Positions 1 to 12,300 of a stretch of DNA of 64,000 nt are shown one piece after another. Below the pieces are notes generated by a model. The model did no database searches and was not told the DNA's origin. It saw only the letters and a list, made by a program, of their open reading frames with translations. The first letter of the stretch is position 1; each line of letters begins with the position of its first letter. Source of the stretch: Branchiostoma floridae (taxonomy: Eukaryota; Chordata; Leptocardii; Amphioxiformes; Branchiostomatidae); contig NC_049986.1 of assembly GCF_000003815.2 (NCBI RefSeq), forward strand, positions 3,302,679 to 3,366,678, read 5' to 3'. A program made the translations under genes and the position numbers.

Positions 1-897
1 GCCTGTGAGACAAATTCGGAATTCCGAACTTGCAGTTACAATGGCTTGAACTTGAACCTGAACCGAATGAGTACCCATTACTAAGACCGTAACCCTGAAA
101 ATTATTTAGATATGAAAGTGTCAATCTGGTATCTTCTGATTACTTTTGTTACCATGCCTGGCGGCTTTTGTGATGTAAATTATATAGGAGGTGGATCTGT
201 TGTGTTTGTCTTAGTTAGTGAAGTCAGCGGAATTTGAGACCGTGCCGGAATTAGAACATTACCCAGTAGCAAAGTTGAGTTCCCATATGTACCTGTACGA
301 CGCTTACTAGTAACCATAGAATTACTTTTAAAACATTTGGATCATATAATAATCTTCATCTTCAATACACCATGGAATGGGACGATCTGCTAAGAAAACA
401 TCTCGGTGAGTTCGGAAGGTTTCACAAATTAACCTCTCTGCTTGCAATTGGGGTCGGCCCGACCTTTGGACTGAGTTTGGTCGCGATGACGTTCTTGGCA
501 GCGACACCGGAACACCATTGCCGCGTCTTTGGAAACACTTCTTCGGTCGAACATCGCTACAGCACCGAGGGATTTAATTTGAGTATCCCCTTGGAAAATT
601 TCGGCGGTACCTGGAAATACAGCTCATGTTTGATGTACAAAAACTCAAATAGAACAGCGTCATCGAGTAATGAAACTACAGCATGTACCCATGGCTGGGA
701 GTATGACAGAACAATTTACCAGAGTACCATCGTCACAGAGGTGAGCGTGTTATTGCAATATGCAATATAATGACATAATGGATCAACAAGTGAGTTTTAT
801 AAAGTATGGTAATTTGTGCATGTACAACACTTTACAGGAACATATTAATCTTCTCTATAAAAGGAACTAATTCCTAAGTTCTTTCGTCTTATATTTA
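1..897. repeat. left arm of inverted duplication (SLC22 exon 1 region)
   Basis: This stretch matches the reverse complement of 10701-11599 almost base for base. The match starts at the window edge (base 1 pairs with 11599) and stops after the motif CTTATATTTA at 888-897, paired with 10701-10710. It covers the 5' flank, all of SLC22 exon 1 and about 155 bp of intron 1. The outer end of this arm lies beyond the window, so its full length is unknown. Confidence 0.9.
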
Positions 898-3800
898 CAA
901 ATTATACACATATAGTCAAATTTGAATTACAGTTGTAATTGTGTGTTCATACAGGTAACGGGTGTCAGATGCCGTTGAAATTGTGTCAACATGTGTGTAC
1001 ATTTATATCAGAGGCTTCTGAAGATGTTGTTGATGGGAGTCTTACCTAATATGCAATTTTACCACTTAGTATAACCTAGTGTGCGGGAGATCCTGGTTGA
1101 AGGGACTTGGTCAGAGCACTTTCATGGCAGGGGTGGGCGTTGGTGGAATCTTCTTCGGCACCATTTCGGACAGGTTCGTATTAACCCTATTCAGACCGGG
1201 GGGGGGGGGCTTTTGAGGCCCGCGCTAACTTCGATGTCCTATAACGCCAGAACGGCTTACGCTAGAGCCACCAAATTTAGTGAGTTTTCCTAAAATATTG
1301 TTGGCAACAATTTTACGAAGTTTGACAAATTTTCCATGTTTTCTTGTTGCCATGGCAACCGTTTGTTGACAGGCAGTTTTGCCAAAAATCACTATTTTTG
1401 GTTCTAACAATGTATTTTTCACATTTATTTGCTATATTACTGCGATTTTGTTACATAAATAAAATATTATATTATTCAACATATCTTTCATAATTATATA
1501 TGCATAAATTATGCTAATTTGATGACGTCATCAGCCCAAAATCCAAGATGGCGGACCGAATGGCCAGATCAAGAATAACAAGCTAATTATCCCTTAAAAT
1601 TTGTAACTACCTGGTATTTTTTCATCAAAAACCATCTAAATGAATGGATTTAGTCTATTTCCATTTCCCTTTGTGATTATTTGTTGCAAAAAAAGTATTT
1701 TTAAAAATTCAAGGTGGTGGATATAATATGGCGGAGCCCAACTCGTATCTTAGATGTGCATGACGTCATGTTATGACGTCATATTGACGTCATTGATGTT
1801 GCTATTGCCAACGCAAGTCGTAATAAACATTATTATTCTGTTATCTGCACTTGTTGTTACATTTTTGCAGCATAACTTTAAGTTTTCTGAGAATACCCAT
1901 GTTTCATGGGTTTGGCCAATGTTATCAAATTGATGACGTCATAATTACGTCATCTTACGTCAACGTAACGTCAAACGTCACATACTTGTCAGATATTATG
2001 TCGAAATCATGTCCTAAAAATGAGCTCGATTCGACGAGAAACCGACNNNNNNNNNNNNNNNNNNNNNNNNNNNNNNNNNNNNNNNNNNNNNNNNNNNNNN
2101 NNNNNNNNNNNNNNNNNNNNNNNNNNNNNNNNNNNNNNNNNNNNNNTTATCAATTTGACTTTATTGGCTGAACCATGAAAAAGTGTATTCCCAGAAGACT
2201 TCAAGGTATGCTACATAAATGTAACAGCAAGTGTAGGTAACAGATTAATAATGTTTTTACGACTTATGTTACCAATAACATATGGTCAGCCATCTTGGAC
2301 TTTGACCGTTGACGTCATCAAATAAGCATAATTTATTCATATTTAGTTATAAAAGATATTGTAGATAACATAAAATTTTATTTATGTACGAAAATAGCAA
2401 TATATAGCAAATAAATGTGATTTTTTTTTTTAAATTGTGAAATCGGTGCCAACTTTATAAGCCGTTCTGGCGTTATGCTAGACGACCCCCTCCCGGTCTG
2501 AATAGGGTTAATGAGACTAATGATAGCTTCATTGCAGTCACGCTACAGTTTTTTTCACCTCAGCTAGTGTTGCTTTTGGGTCTAGTATTCACTATGTCGA
2601 CAGTGGGATATGAAATACCTCATGAAATAAGTAGGTGTACTTGAGAATAATGCATTTTTTTCTTAGAAATGTGCCCTGTGTAATTAAAAAACACTCAGTG
2701 ACGGAAACCTGTCTGCTCGCTCGAATTGTCAACCGATACCAGCAGACTATCAATGCTATCTACCTACGAACGTTTCGATACTTATACTACTACCCTTGTC
2801 AATGCTATTCTGACTAGTTGTGTATGGGGGGGGGGTAGCTTAGTCACGTTTGGAACCGCATCCTTACCACCACCCAAGTCGTAAAATCTCAAGTCGTAAG
2901 ATCTCTCTAGTCTCTTCACCTTTTGGTCATCAAGTAAACTTTTTTAACCGTTATAAATAGAACAGGGAGGTTATATAGATCAAGGCTGATAAAACGTCCT
3001 TGTATAGATGAACTGTTTGTGTGAACTCCCGCACAGTGCCTGCTTGGTGTGTGTTTATGACATTTGCATGATAGACAGGGTGAGAATGGCCCGCCACTCA
3101 GGCTATTCACACCGTAGTAATTGTCGTTGACCTGTCCTCGCTAGAAAGTTATTGGGTGTGTTTTAGTGTACACGGGGGGGGGGGGGGGGTTAACTTAATT
3201 ACCTTTGGAACCGCATCCTTACCACTGCAGCGCCCCCTAGTACAAAAATCTAGTACAGTATTTAGCACTGCCTTGAGAAACGTTTCAAAAGGACTACTGA
3301 AAAACATTGCCCGGCAATTGGGGTAATTACAAGGAACCTTTAATGCCAACCTGACAAAACTATTCATGAATCCCACATATGTTTGGGCGGCGAACTACTA
3401 CAGGGTTTTGCCTTGGACTGCANNNNNNNNNNNNNNNNNNNNNNNNNNNNNNNNNNNNNNNNNNNNNNNNNNNNNNNNNNNNNNNNNNNNNNNNNNNNNN
3501 NNNNNNNNNNNNNNNNNNNNNNAGGTACAGTTAAAAATACATAATTTGTGTGGCCTTCGCTAAGAATACCGTATTCTCTGTACTTGCTGACTTGCTGATT
3601 GGCTGGCTGGTTTTCTGACTGGCTGGCTGGCTTGCTGGTTGGCTGGCTGGTTTTCCGACTGGCTGGCTGGCTTACTGGTTGGCTGGCTGGCTGGTTTTCT
3701 GACTGGCTGGCTGGCTTACTGGTTGGCTGGCTGGCTGGTTTTCTGACTGGCTGGCTGGCTTACTGGTTGGCTGGCTGGCTGGTTTTCTGACCGGCTGGCT

Positions 3801-5121
3801 GGTTTGCTGGCTGGCTGGCTGTTTGGTTGTTTGTTTGATAGTTTGTTTGTTTGTTTATTTATTTGTTTGTTTGTTTGGTTGGTTGGTTGGTTTAGTTGTT
3901 TGGTTGTTTGGGTGCTTACTTGGTTGATTTGTTTGTTTGTTTGTTGGTTGCTTGGCTGGTCAATTATCAAATCTCATTTTGTGATATAATGAAATGATTG
4001 TAAATGTTCTCTTTGATTGTTCCCTACAGCCCTGGAAGTTGTCGGGTCTTCCAAGCGAAATGCAGTAGGCATGGCTGTGACCCTGAGTTTCGCGATAGGA
4101 TTCTTCGTCCTTTCTCTACTGGCTTACTTCCTGCGAACCTGGCGGAATCTTCAGCTGGTCCAAGCATTGATAATGTACCCACTCCTATGCTATTGGTGGT
4201 AAGAGTTTTCAAATACAATAAACCAGTTCCCCGGTTGATGTGCCCTTTCCAGTGTGATGCATTGTTGGAAAATGCCTAGCCTCTACCAGGCTCCACATGT
4301 CGCTGTAAAAATGGTAAAAATTGGCCCCGTTATAATAAAACACACCAGAAGAGTTAGATGGCCGAGGAGTACAGTTTACTAACTAAGGCGTATTTTTTTG
4401 TCTTATTTTGGCCAATTTCTACTATTTTTCCAGTGTAAATGCTAATCAACTAGTTCTATAATGTCAATGTATGCAGGTAGATGGTTTGACTCAACGATAA
4501 GTGGATCAAAATTTGAAAAAAAAACGATCATGGCATCCACTCTCTGTATCACTTTTAGTTTTAGAACTGACTAAGTTAAACAAACACACTTTACAATAAA
4601 CAGGGTACTTCCAGAGTCTCCGAGATGGCTGATCAGTAAACAACGATTCACGGCCGCCAAGGATGTCCTTAAGAGAGCTGCTCGGATAAACAAGGTTACC
4701 ATACAAGACCGAGTCTCGGATCTGCTCGCAAAGCCAGCTGAATCCAACGAGAACACAAAGAGTTTCACAATAATTGACCTCGTGCGAACCCATCGGATGC
4801 GCAAAATCACATTGACGATGTGCTTGGTATGGTAAGAACAATATTCCATATTCTTATTGGCTTTTGTGTCATTTCCTCACTTGCCATTTCATGATTTGTA
4901 GCTGTCTTGTATTTTCTATCGGCAACTTACGATCAGGATGTGGATGTATGTAACTATATGTGTGCATGTATATATGTGCATATGCATGTGTGTGTATGCT
5001 CCTCTCTCCCTCTGTATGTCCCTGTGCCTGTGCCCGTGCCCGTGTGCGTCTGTGTGTGTGTATGTGTGCGTGTGTGTGTGTGTATGTCTGCGTGTCTGTG
5101 TGTGTGCGTGTGTGTGTATGT

Positions 5122-5157
<36 letters not shown>

Positions 5158-7107
5158 GTGTGTGTAGCTAAAGGTCTGTGGTATTCATCAGACTTGAAAT
5201 GACTGTGCATGATAGAAATTGACCATTTTGCCATGTTCATGCCAAAATCATATAGGATGTTCATAGCAGGAGTCTATTTTGGCCTAATTGTCGGGACGAC
5301 AGATCTAGCCGGAGATCCGTACGTCAACTTTGCCCTGGGTGCAGCTCTGGAAATCGGGCTGGCTATTCTAGGGTGGGCGGGCATGGAGAGATGGGGCAGG
5401 AAACCAGTCATAGCAGGGTCCGCTTTACTTGCAGGGACAGGTTGCCTGGTGACAGCGGCTACAAAGGGTAAACTATCTTTTCATTTACATTGCTTGCCAT
5501 CTTTCTTTCCATGGCTATTCCTCTATCTGTCTGGCCCTCTTAAGACATGTGAATATTTTACAGTGCTCTTTCATCTGGTGCCCTGGATATATACTTATTA
5601 TATAAGTTTTTTTTTTTTGGCGAGGTAAATCCTACATCATCAAATTGGCGCCATGTACCCTCCTGGAGGTGTACCCTGAGATTTTTTTTCTAATTCTGTT
5701 ACAGAACTACCGACTATTTCCCGTAATTTTGCCTTGGTCGGCAGAGTTGTCATCGGAATTACTTACAACTGTTTTATCGCATACTCACCTGAGGTTTTCC
5801 CGACTGTAGTAAGGTAGGTTGCTTGATATGTCCAATATCCCCACTATGTGTGTCATAAACTTTTCACGTACAGGTAATACTAACACATTATAAGTGGGGA
5901 AAGTTATTGGAGCCTTTTTGCAATCTGCACTGAGGGTTTAAGAGTATTTAACGTCTTTTTCGTGACTCTACATTATGATGAAATGTGCATGTTTAGGAGA
6001 TTGTTTTTCTAAATTGAGCGGAACATTCGCAATGTAGTTTATAGATTATACGAAACAAGATATAATTGTACAATAAAAAGAAAAATGCTAGAATTCCTAA
6101 GTCATGATATATAAGCATTTCATACCTGTGACAAATATAATTTTGAGTGAATTTTACTTATGCAAAGATTTTGTAGATCTGAGCGTCATGTACATAATCA
6201 ATCAATGAGAACATGTTATATAAGTTTTCTGTTAAATAATAGGACTTTCTCACTTGCAACATGTGGATAAACCACCGACATAGCTGAAAATAATCATTTC
6301 TGTTGCAACAGGAGCATGGGCATGGGTGTGGCCACCGCGTTTTCCCGCATTGGCAGCATATCGGCTCCCTTCGTGACGCTCCTGGGCGATGTCTGGCTGC
6401 CCCTCCCCATGGTGACGTTTGGTGTGGCGGCTTGTGCAGGCGGTTTGGCTGTCTTCTTGCTCCCGGAAACACTTGGAGTTCCCCTGCCTGAAACTATAGA
6501 GGATGTGGAGAATGGGTGTGTTGTGTTTACTTTTGTAAACTTCGTGAAAATATAGAGGTATTGGCTTTGGTCTGTCTGACTGTCCGTCCGTCTGTTTGTG
6601 TGCCCTTATTTGGGACGCCTCAGAGGGTAGACTAAAAGTATACGGGAATATGTTCGTTTGAGTGTAAATGTGGCGGTCTTAGGTACTGGTCTGAACTATG
6701 AGATTTTTTACGCTACAATTAAGTGCTTTCTTTGATTATTTGCAATCAATGTTACATTATGTGATTTTCCACAATGCTAATCTATAACATTGTTTTTATA
6801 GTGTTAATTTTATGACTTGAAACGTCTTCATGTCAACCTAAGAACTAATCCAACATTACCGCTTAGATCTTTCCCTATCCTACTACATAACGTTTATTAT
6901 TCCCATTTTGCACTTTTCAATATATTGTGATAAAACCATAAATTGTTTTTCTCTTTTTTGGTCTTTGACAGAAAGCCACAACAAAGCGACAACGACAGCT
7001 CTGCGAACTATACAAACCCTCGGACCGAACATGACCCCTTCAAAAACATGAAACATTTATCGTTAGATAACTTCCATCCGTGGCCTCTTTCGGTAAGAAT
7101 CAATTGA
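372..7107 (+). CDS. SLC22-family organic ion transporter (MFS), one exon missing in assembly
   Basis: This is a polytopic plasma-membrane carrier of the major facilitator superfamily, SLC22 branch. Visible coding exons are 372-740, 1070-1173, 4030-4198, 4604-4831, 5256-5467, 5705-5813, 6312-6515 and 6972-7107. All junctions are GT-AG and phases agree, except between 1173 and 4030, where one exon is needed; 155 bp would fit. Exon 1 encodes TM1 and the large glycosylated loop (several NxS/T sites) ending in CTHGWEYD. Later landmarks are [26 protein letters not shown] and SPEVFPT. With a 155-bp exon the protein would be about 561 residues, normal for the family. Exon lengths 104, 169 and 109 match vertebrate SLC22 genes as I recall them. 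The start ATG is in an ACCATGG context. The last exon reads through a donor-like GTAAGA at 7093 to TGA at 7105-7107. The exact subfamily and substrate cannot be told. Confidence 0.9.
1181..2511. mobile_element. piggyBac-like TIR element (MITE) in SLC22 intron
   Basis: The element is bounded by TTAA at 1181-1184 and 2508-2511. Just inside are inverted ends CCCTATTCAGACCGGG and its complement CCCGGTCTGAATAGGG. TTAA target duplication plus CCC ends is the piggyBac pattern. No transposase frame is visible, and a 100-N gap (2047-2146) lies inside. The interior has many TGACGTCA-type palindromes and a GTTGCCATGGCAAC palindrome. It starts only 7 bp after the end of SLC22 exon 2. A relative lies at 14219-15140. 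Confidence 0.85.
2047..2146. other. assembly gap (100 N)
   Basis: This is a run of exactly 100 N, most likely a placeholder of unknown true size. It lies in the SLC22 intron where one exon is missing. Confidence 0.99.
2512..3590. other. SLC22 intron, no exon seen
   Basis: I see no coding signal here. There are two G-rich tracts (about 2826 and 3174), each followed by a similar short segment containing GGAACCGCATCCTTACCAC, so a short repeat occurs twice about 360 bp apart. The stretch includes the gap at 3423-3522. I searched it for the missing SLC22 exon (expected motif GRRP or GRKP after the SDR end of exon 2) and did not find it. Confidence 0.6.
3423..3522. other. assembly gap (100 N)
   Basis: This is a second 100-N placeholder in the same SLC22 intron. 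It is an alternative location for the missing exon. Confidence 0.99.
3597..3960. repeat. 44-bp minisatellite plus GTTT-rich tract
   Basis: About four copies of a 44-bp unit start with GGTTTTCTGACTGGCTGGCT. They are followed by GTTT/GGTT-rich simple repeats to about 3960. Both strands read as long open frames of Trp/Leu/Gly or Gln/Asn/Pro, an artefact of the low-complexity sequence. Confidence 0.9.
4985..5165. repeat. (GT)n-rich microsatellite in SLC22 intron
   Basis: An interrupted TGTGTG tract lies about 90 bp upstream of the SLC22 exon that starts at 5256. Open frames on both strands here are Cys/Val or His/Thr artefacts. Confidence 0.95.
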
Positions 7108-7479
7108 GAGCAATGAGACAAAAGAGTAAACCATCATTTATTTCTGTTACATGGCGCCGATGTTGCAGGTAGCCCTTGTCACTAATGTCATAAATGTTAC
7201 ATTTTCTTCCTAGACCTGTTTATACAAAAATATTGTTAACTTGACTAAACCATAGATCGTGTTTAGAACGACCGCGTTGATATCGTAACATTTATTTGAG
7301 CCATGGTTATCTTGCATCCAATTTTTGAGTTTAAACTGTTGCTTTCCTCTCTTGGCTTGAAGAAAATGTTTGAGATAGAAACCTGTCTTAGCAAGTAGGA
7401 CGAAGATAAGCGACGAACCAAAGTTTGTTCGTGTAACGTTATAACGTTATGTTTCAATCAATCCAAGCAAGTTCGATGC

Positions 7480-8815
7480 TTCGTCCTAGAATTTGATGAC
7501 GGGGCTGTTTAGAGAGACATTTATATCGACTCTTGATCTGATTGTATTCATATCTTCTTAGCCGACGTGGGGACTGGAACTTCAATGTGTTCTTTATGTT
7601 GAAATTTAGGAAAAGTGGTGGTTTCGACGTGGGAAGATTTCTGCCAAATAACCACTGACAATTTTGTGTATTTTCATTTTTTATGTTGTATTGAATGCTA
7701 AAATGCTAGGTCATTGTAGTTAGTTGAATAGAATTATGTTGGCGTCTCTCTAGATTTTAGATATTTGAGTGTGGATAACATACCTACATGGTATGTATTT
7801 GAATTGTTTATTGTTTTTTAGAGTAAATAACATGTAGGCTTGTCTTCACAGACTTACAATCAACCTTCTTTTTTAAGATACTGTTGTTGAAATCGCAAGT
7901 TTGTTAGTACAATAATGTTGTATTACTCTCTTTGTTTATATATTATGTAGTTTACACGTCTTGTACATGTGTACGCTGTTGAGACCGTTAATCTGTATGT
8001 AAACATGGCACGTTTTGTCGACCTTCAAATAAATGGAATTCCTCAAGATATTTTTTGGTTTGCAGACGAAGACTCTTACAAAGATTCAGCTTGAGATATT
8101 TTACAGTTCAGGTAATTCAATTACAGTAAACCACAGAAGATGGACAGGTGTGATCAGGTGTTCTACACATTCTATTCCAGGTGTCTCTTTTAACACAAAG
8201 AAAATACACAAAATAATTCGTGTCTTTGAGTTCTCCTATATTTCACTGTCTACATAAGACTGAAGACGTTGAAGACTGAAGTATTTGAGCAAAACAACTC
8301 GACCTAACCATGGATTATAAGCGACACCTATTAATCGGTTACAGTACTGCAGGATCATTTACATTGGAGTCATACAGTATTGCAGCTAATTAATAAGGGG
8401 CGCTTGTGATCCATGTAAAGATTCCAGTAGGGGAAAATATCACAGCCCATACTTCAATGACACCATAATTCTTTGTGTGACTTCTACAAAACCTCATTTG
8501 ATTGACTGCTTCTATTTCCATATGATTGGATCTAACAGTTCATGTAGTTAAACAAGGTGAGGGACTGCCAGAAAAGTCTGTCCGTCACTCAGGAAGAATT
8601 ACGATCCTTCACCCAACATCTGCTTTGAGAGCTCATACGATTACGTACAACAACTTTTACTTGACTGCTTACTCACTTACAGAATCAATAAGAGTCCATA
8701 TCTCTTGTTCTTGACCATGGCTTAGCCGAACCACCTAAATACATTTGTACTAGGAATCAATCATGGATTAAGCGCCCCAGCTGTCTGATTTCTAAATCCG
8801 ACTTTTCTTTTGAAG
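7480..8815. repeat. dispersed repeat, inverted relative to 37605-40940
   Basis: Long stretches match the reverse complement of the 37.6-40.9 kb region. Shared segments include the GGCGTCTCTCTAGATTTTAG stretch near 7742, the GGAATTCCTCAAGA stretch near 8035, and the run to the sequence around 8790. The distal copy is longer because it carries a 0.9 kb element (40012-40901) and about 1 kb with a minisatellite. A short third piece lies near 13225-13290. No coding potential was recognised. Confidence 0.85.
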
Positions 8816-9970
8816 AGAAGTAAGTGACTGCTACGATTATCGTAGATATGGCCCTAAAAAAACTGATAAAAGAAGCCTTCTCAATAGCCTAAAATGCAAG
8901 AGCTTCCGGGTGGGCTTCGCCCACCTGGGTCCCCCCCACAGTGGCCCTGCCCCTGGACCCCGCCAGGGACATTCGGCGGCCCCCGGACCCCTGTCCGACG
9001 CTTTGAAAAAATCCTGGCGAGAAGTCTGTACGGCCTGAGTCTTCAAGTTAACGTATTGTGTGGTCCCGCTTATGAATACTAATTAGCCTTCGCTTTCCTC
9101 TTCGCTGATTGGCTGAACCATTAATTGAATTAACTCTTCCTGCCGGCTAGACGCAGGTGCAGATGTCGGCTCTGTGGGGTGAACGTCCGAAAGGTCACGG
9201 CATGGAGAACGAAAGAAAACCAATTTCCCCTAAAAAAAGTGCTGTAATTAAGCCTTTTACAGTACTTTATGCCAAAAATTTTACTTGGATCATTTTACCA
9301 ACTATATTATGCCTATCTATACCAAATGTTACTCATACCAGGGTACAGGGGTGAAAAATATACCGTTATAAGACCGTCAACAACAGTCGCACGGAGCTAA
9401 CAGCGCAGCGAAAATACCATCGCTAGCGTTTCAACTTCGGATAACAAGTTATAAGTACTGTTGAACTCAGTAACGTTAAAGTTTGTTTTTAGTTGCCTTT
9501 GACGGTTTGACCTGAAACAGTGTTACGCTAAACTCCTGAAGAGAAGTTAAGTGACTGCTGCGATTATCATAGATATGCCCCTAAGAACTGATACAATATA
9601 AAGCCTTCTGAATAGTCTAAAATGCGAGAGCCTTAGGCGGGCTTTGCTCCCCCTGGCGGGAACACTGCTATATACGGGATCATGAGGCCCCGCTTATGAA
9701 TATTAATTAGCCTTTGGCCTCCTCTTCGCTGATTGGCTAGGTCTTTGATTCAATTAACTCTCCGGCTGACGCGCACAGGTGTGGCTCTGTGCGGGGTCAC
9801 AGAAGGTCACGTCAGGAGGCCAAAAGAAAACAAATTTCCCCTCAGAAAAGTGCCAAAATTAATCATTTTAAAGTTGTTTATGTCAAAAATTTTACTTGAA
9901 TCTTGTTACCAAGTATCTAATGCCTATCTATACCAAATTTCAGGTCATTTAATTGTAATACCAGGGTACA
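8810..9970. repeat. two-copy tandem duplication, about 0.5 kb unit
   Basis: The segment 8812-9355 is repeated, diverged, at about 9535-9970. Shared landmarks are AAGTGACTGCTGCGATTATC, the CGCTTATGAATA stretch, the CTCTTCGCTGATTGGCT stretch and the ACCAGGGTACAGG end. The first copy is GC-rich in the middle. I see no gene. Confidence 0.8.
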
Positions 9971-10500
9971 GGAGCCAAAAGTGTCCTTTTTTGGTCAAAA
10001 ATTGGCCAAAAATCGCAAAAATAAGCATTTTGTTGCACTGTACACCAAAAGTGTTATTGAATTTATATGAAGGGATTATCAAGGCACATCTGTGTCAAAT
10101 TTCAGGTCATTCGGTTGCAATACCAAGGTACAGGAGCCAAAAGTGTCCTTTTTTGGTCAAAAATTGGTCAAAAAATCGCAAAAATAAGCATTTTGTTGTA
10201 CTGTACACCAAAAGTGTTCTTAAATTTATATGGGGGCATTATCAAGGCACATCTCTGTCAAATTTCAGCTCATTTGGTTGTAATACCAGGGTACAGGGGC
10301 CAAAAGTGTCCTTTTTTGGTCAAAAATTGGTCAAAAAATCGCAAAAATAAGCATTTTGCTGTACTGTACACCAAAACTGATATTGAATCTATATGGGGGA
10401 CTTATCAAGGCACATCTGTGCCAAATTTCAGCTCATTCGGTTATAATACCAGGGTACAGGGGGCCCAAATATACAGTTTTGGTCTTAAGATGACCAAAAA
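9930..10500. repeat. 163-bp tandem repeat
   Basis: The phrase ACCAGGGTACAGG recurs at spacings of about 162, 163 and 163 bp, giving three to four copies. Each contains TTTTGGTCAAAAATTGG and GTACTGTACACCAAAA. Because 163 is not a multiple of three, the long open frame across it (9733-10350) is a by-product, not a protein. A decayed fifth piece runs to about 10630. Confidence 0.85.
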
Positions 10501-10700
10501 ACCTTAATAAAATCATTTAAGAGACAGATATGGAAAAAATGAAAAAAACGCCCGAGGGTATTGGCCCACTCTACCCTTGTGTCAAATTTCAAGTCATTCG
10601 GTTGAGGAACAACGGAGATACCGTGTTCTGAAGATTTGACAGGAGAAAGAAACATTACGAATACAATATATTTCACCATACCTATGGTATGGCTGAAATA

Positions 10701-11599
10701 TAAATATAAGACGAAAGAACTTAGGAATTAGTTCCTTTTATAGAGAAGATTAATATGTTCCTGTAAAGTGTTGTACATGCACAAGTTACCATACTTTATA
10801 AAACTCACTTGTTGATCCATTATGTCATTATATTGCATATTGCAATAACACGCTCACCTCTGTGACGATGGTACTCTGGTAAATGGTTCTGTCATACTCC
10901 CAGCCATGGGTACATGCTGTAGTTTCATTACTCGATGACGCTGTTCTATTTGAGTTTTTGTACATCAAACATGAGCTGTATTTCCAGGTGCCGCCGATAT
11001 TTTCCAAGGGGATACTCAAATTATACACCTCGGTGTTGTAGCGATGTTCGACCGAAGAAGTGTTTCCAAAGACACGGCAATTGTGTTCCGGTGTCGCTGA
11101 CAAGAACGTCATCGCGACCAAACTCAGCCCAAAGGTCGGGCCGACCCCAATTGCAAGCAGAGAGGTTAATTTGTGAAACCTTCCGAACTCACCGAGATGT
11201 TCTCTTAGCAGATCGTCCAATTCCATGGTGTATTGAAGATGAAGATTATCATATGATCCAAATGTTTTAAAAGTAATTCTATGGTTACTAGTAAGCGTCG
11301 TACAGGTACATATGGGAACTCAACTTTGCTACTGGGTAATGGTCTAATTCCGGCACGGTCTCAAATTCCGCTGACTTCACTAACTAAGACAAACACAACA
11401 GATCCACCTCCTATATAATTTGCATCACAAAAGCCGCCAGGCATGGTAACAAAAGTAATCAGAAGATACCAGATTGACACTTTCATATCTAAATAATTTT
11501 CAGGGTTACGGTCTTAGTAATGGACACTCATTCGGTTCAGGTTCAAGTTCAAGCCATATTGTAACTGCAAGTTCGGAATTCCGAATGTGTCTCACAGGC
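10701..11599. repeat. right arm of inverted duplication (SLC22 exon 1 region)
   Basis: This is the reverse-complement partner of 1-897, with scattered substitutions and small indels. Similarity ends abruptly at 10701 and at about 11599, where the window start cuts off comparison. Confidence 0.9.
10858..11226 (-). pseudogene. orphan duplicated first exon of SLC22 gene
   Basis: It reads 123 intact codons ([17 protein letters not shown] onward) ending at the same VTE and the same GTGAGCG donor as the authentic exon 1. Differences from that exon are few (for example W3L, K9E, H to N before the cysteine) and include no stop. No matching second exon follows on the minus strand between 10857 and 7108, because the duplicated block ends inside intron 1. 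It is therefore an isolated exon plus promoter. Alternatives are a real gene fragment, a misplaced second haplotype, or the start of a transcript splicing into unknown downstream sequence. Confidence 0.75.
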
Positions 11600-11990
11600 G
11601 TGATTATTTAAGGATTACCTGACAGGAGGTGACCAAGGAAGTTATCCGCCTATCGGAGTGATTTCTCGGGGGGATTTCTGACCTACATTTACAGACATGT
11701 GGAAAGTTGGCACGTGGGCTCACACAAACCCAATCACATGTTAACCCAAACTTTCATCCTCCATAGTGATATATATTTAACCCCTAAAGATGCAACTGTT
11801 AAAAAAGTAACTATTAAAGCGTGTAAGATTTCATATGTTATCCCAAAGAAATTAAGTAAATCCAAACAGAACATGGCGGTGTTTTTTTATCAGCTTTGTA
11901 GAACGTCGTCTGCAGATAAAACCAGGTAGAACCGGTTTGAACAAGAAGTAATACATCATTCCCATGGGAAAATGGGTTTTCAATCAGTGA
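11600..11990. other. no gene seen
   Basis: This is unique-looking sequence between the inverted arm and the next repeat. I find no exon, RNA gene or mobile element. Confidence 0.5.
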
Positions 11991-11991
11991 C

Positions 11992-12300
11992 ATGCACCGA
12001 GTGTTTGTTGGAATCCCAACAATCTTCCTGTCAACTATAATGACATTTTCAAACTACAGTGAACTCAATCATAACTCACTGTACAGACTTGACTTCTGCT
12101 CGAAGTTAGTAGCCTTCGTCGTGATAAGATGTGACAATAAAATCTACATGCACCGAGTGTTTGTTGGAATCCCAACAATCTTCCTGTCAACTGTTGACAT
12201 TTTCAAACTACAGTGAACCCAATCAAAACTTGCTGTACAGACTTGACCACTCGAAGGCAGTAGCCCTCATTGTGATAAGATGTGACAACAAAATCTACGG
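11992..12300. repeat. two-copy direct repeat, about 156-bp unit
   Basis: The unit starting ATGCACCGAGTGTTTGTTGG occurs at 11992 and 12148, each continuing through a TTTTCAAACTACAGTGAA stretch and a GTGATAAGATGTGACAA stretch. The short open frames are duplicated with it and show no recognisable protein. Confidence 0.85.

Noticed and set aside
4869-5264. His/Thr-rich and Cys/Val-rich frames at the GT microsatellite
   Set aside because: They are simple-repeat artefacts; the same applies to 33268-33640.
7093-7107. GTAAGA donor in the last SLC22 exon suggesting one more coding exon
   Set aside because: The in-frame TGA follows 12 bp later and the length is normal for the family. An extra downstream exon was not found, though alternative splicing remains possible.
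9733-10350. 205-codon open frame on + over the 163-bp repeat
   Set aside because: The frame crosses tandem units whose length is not a multiple of three, the translation shows no domain, and overlapping frames are equally open.
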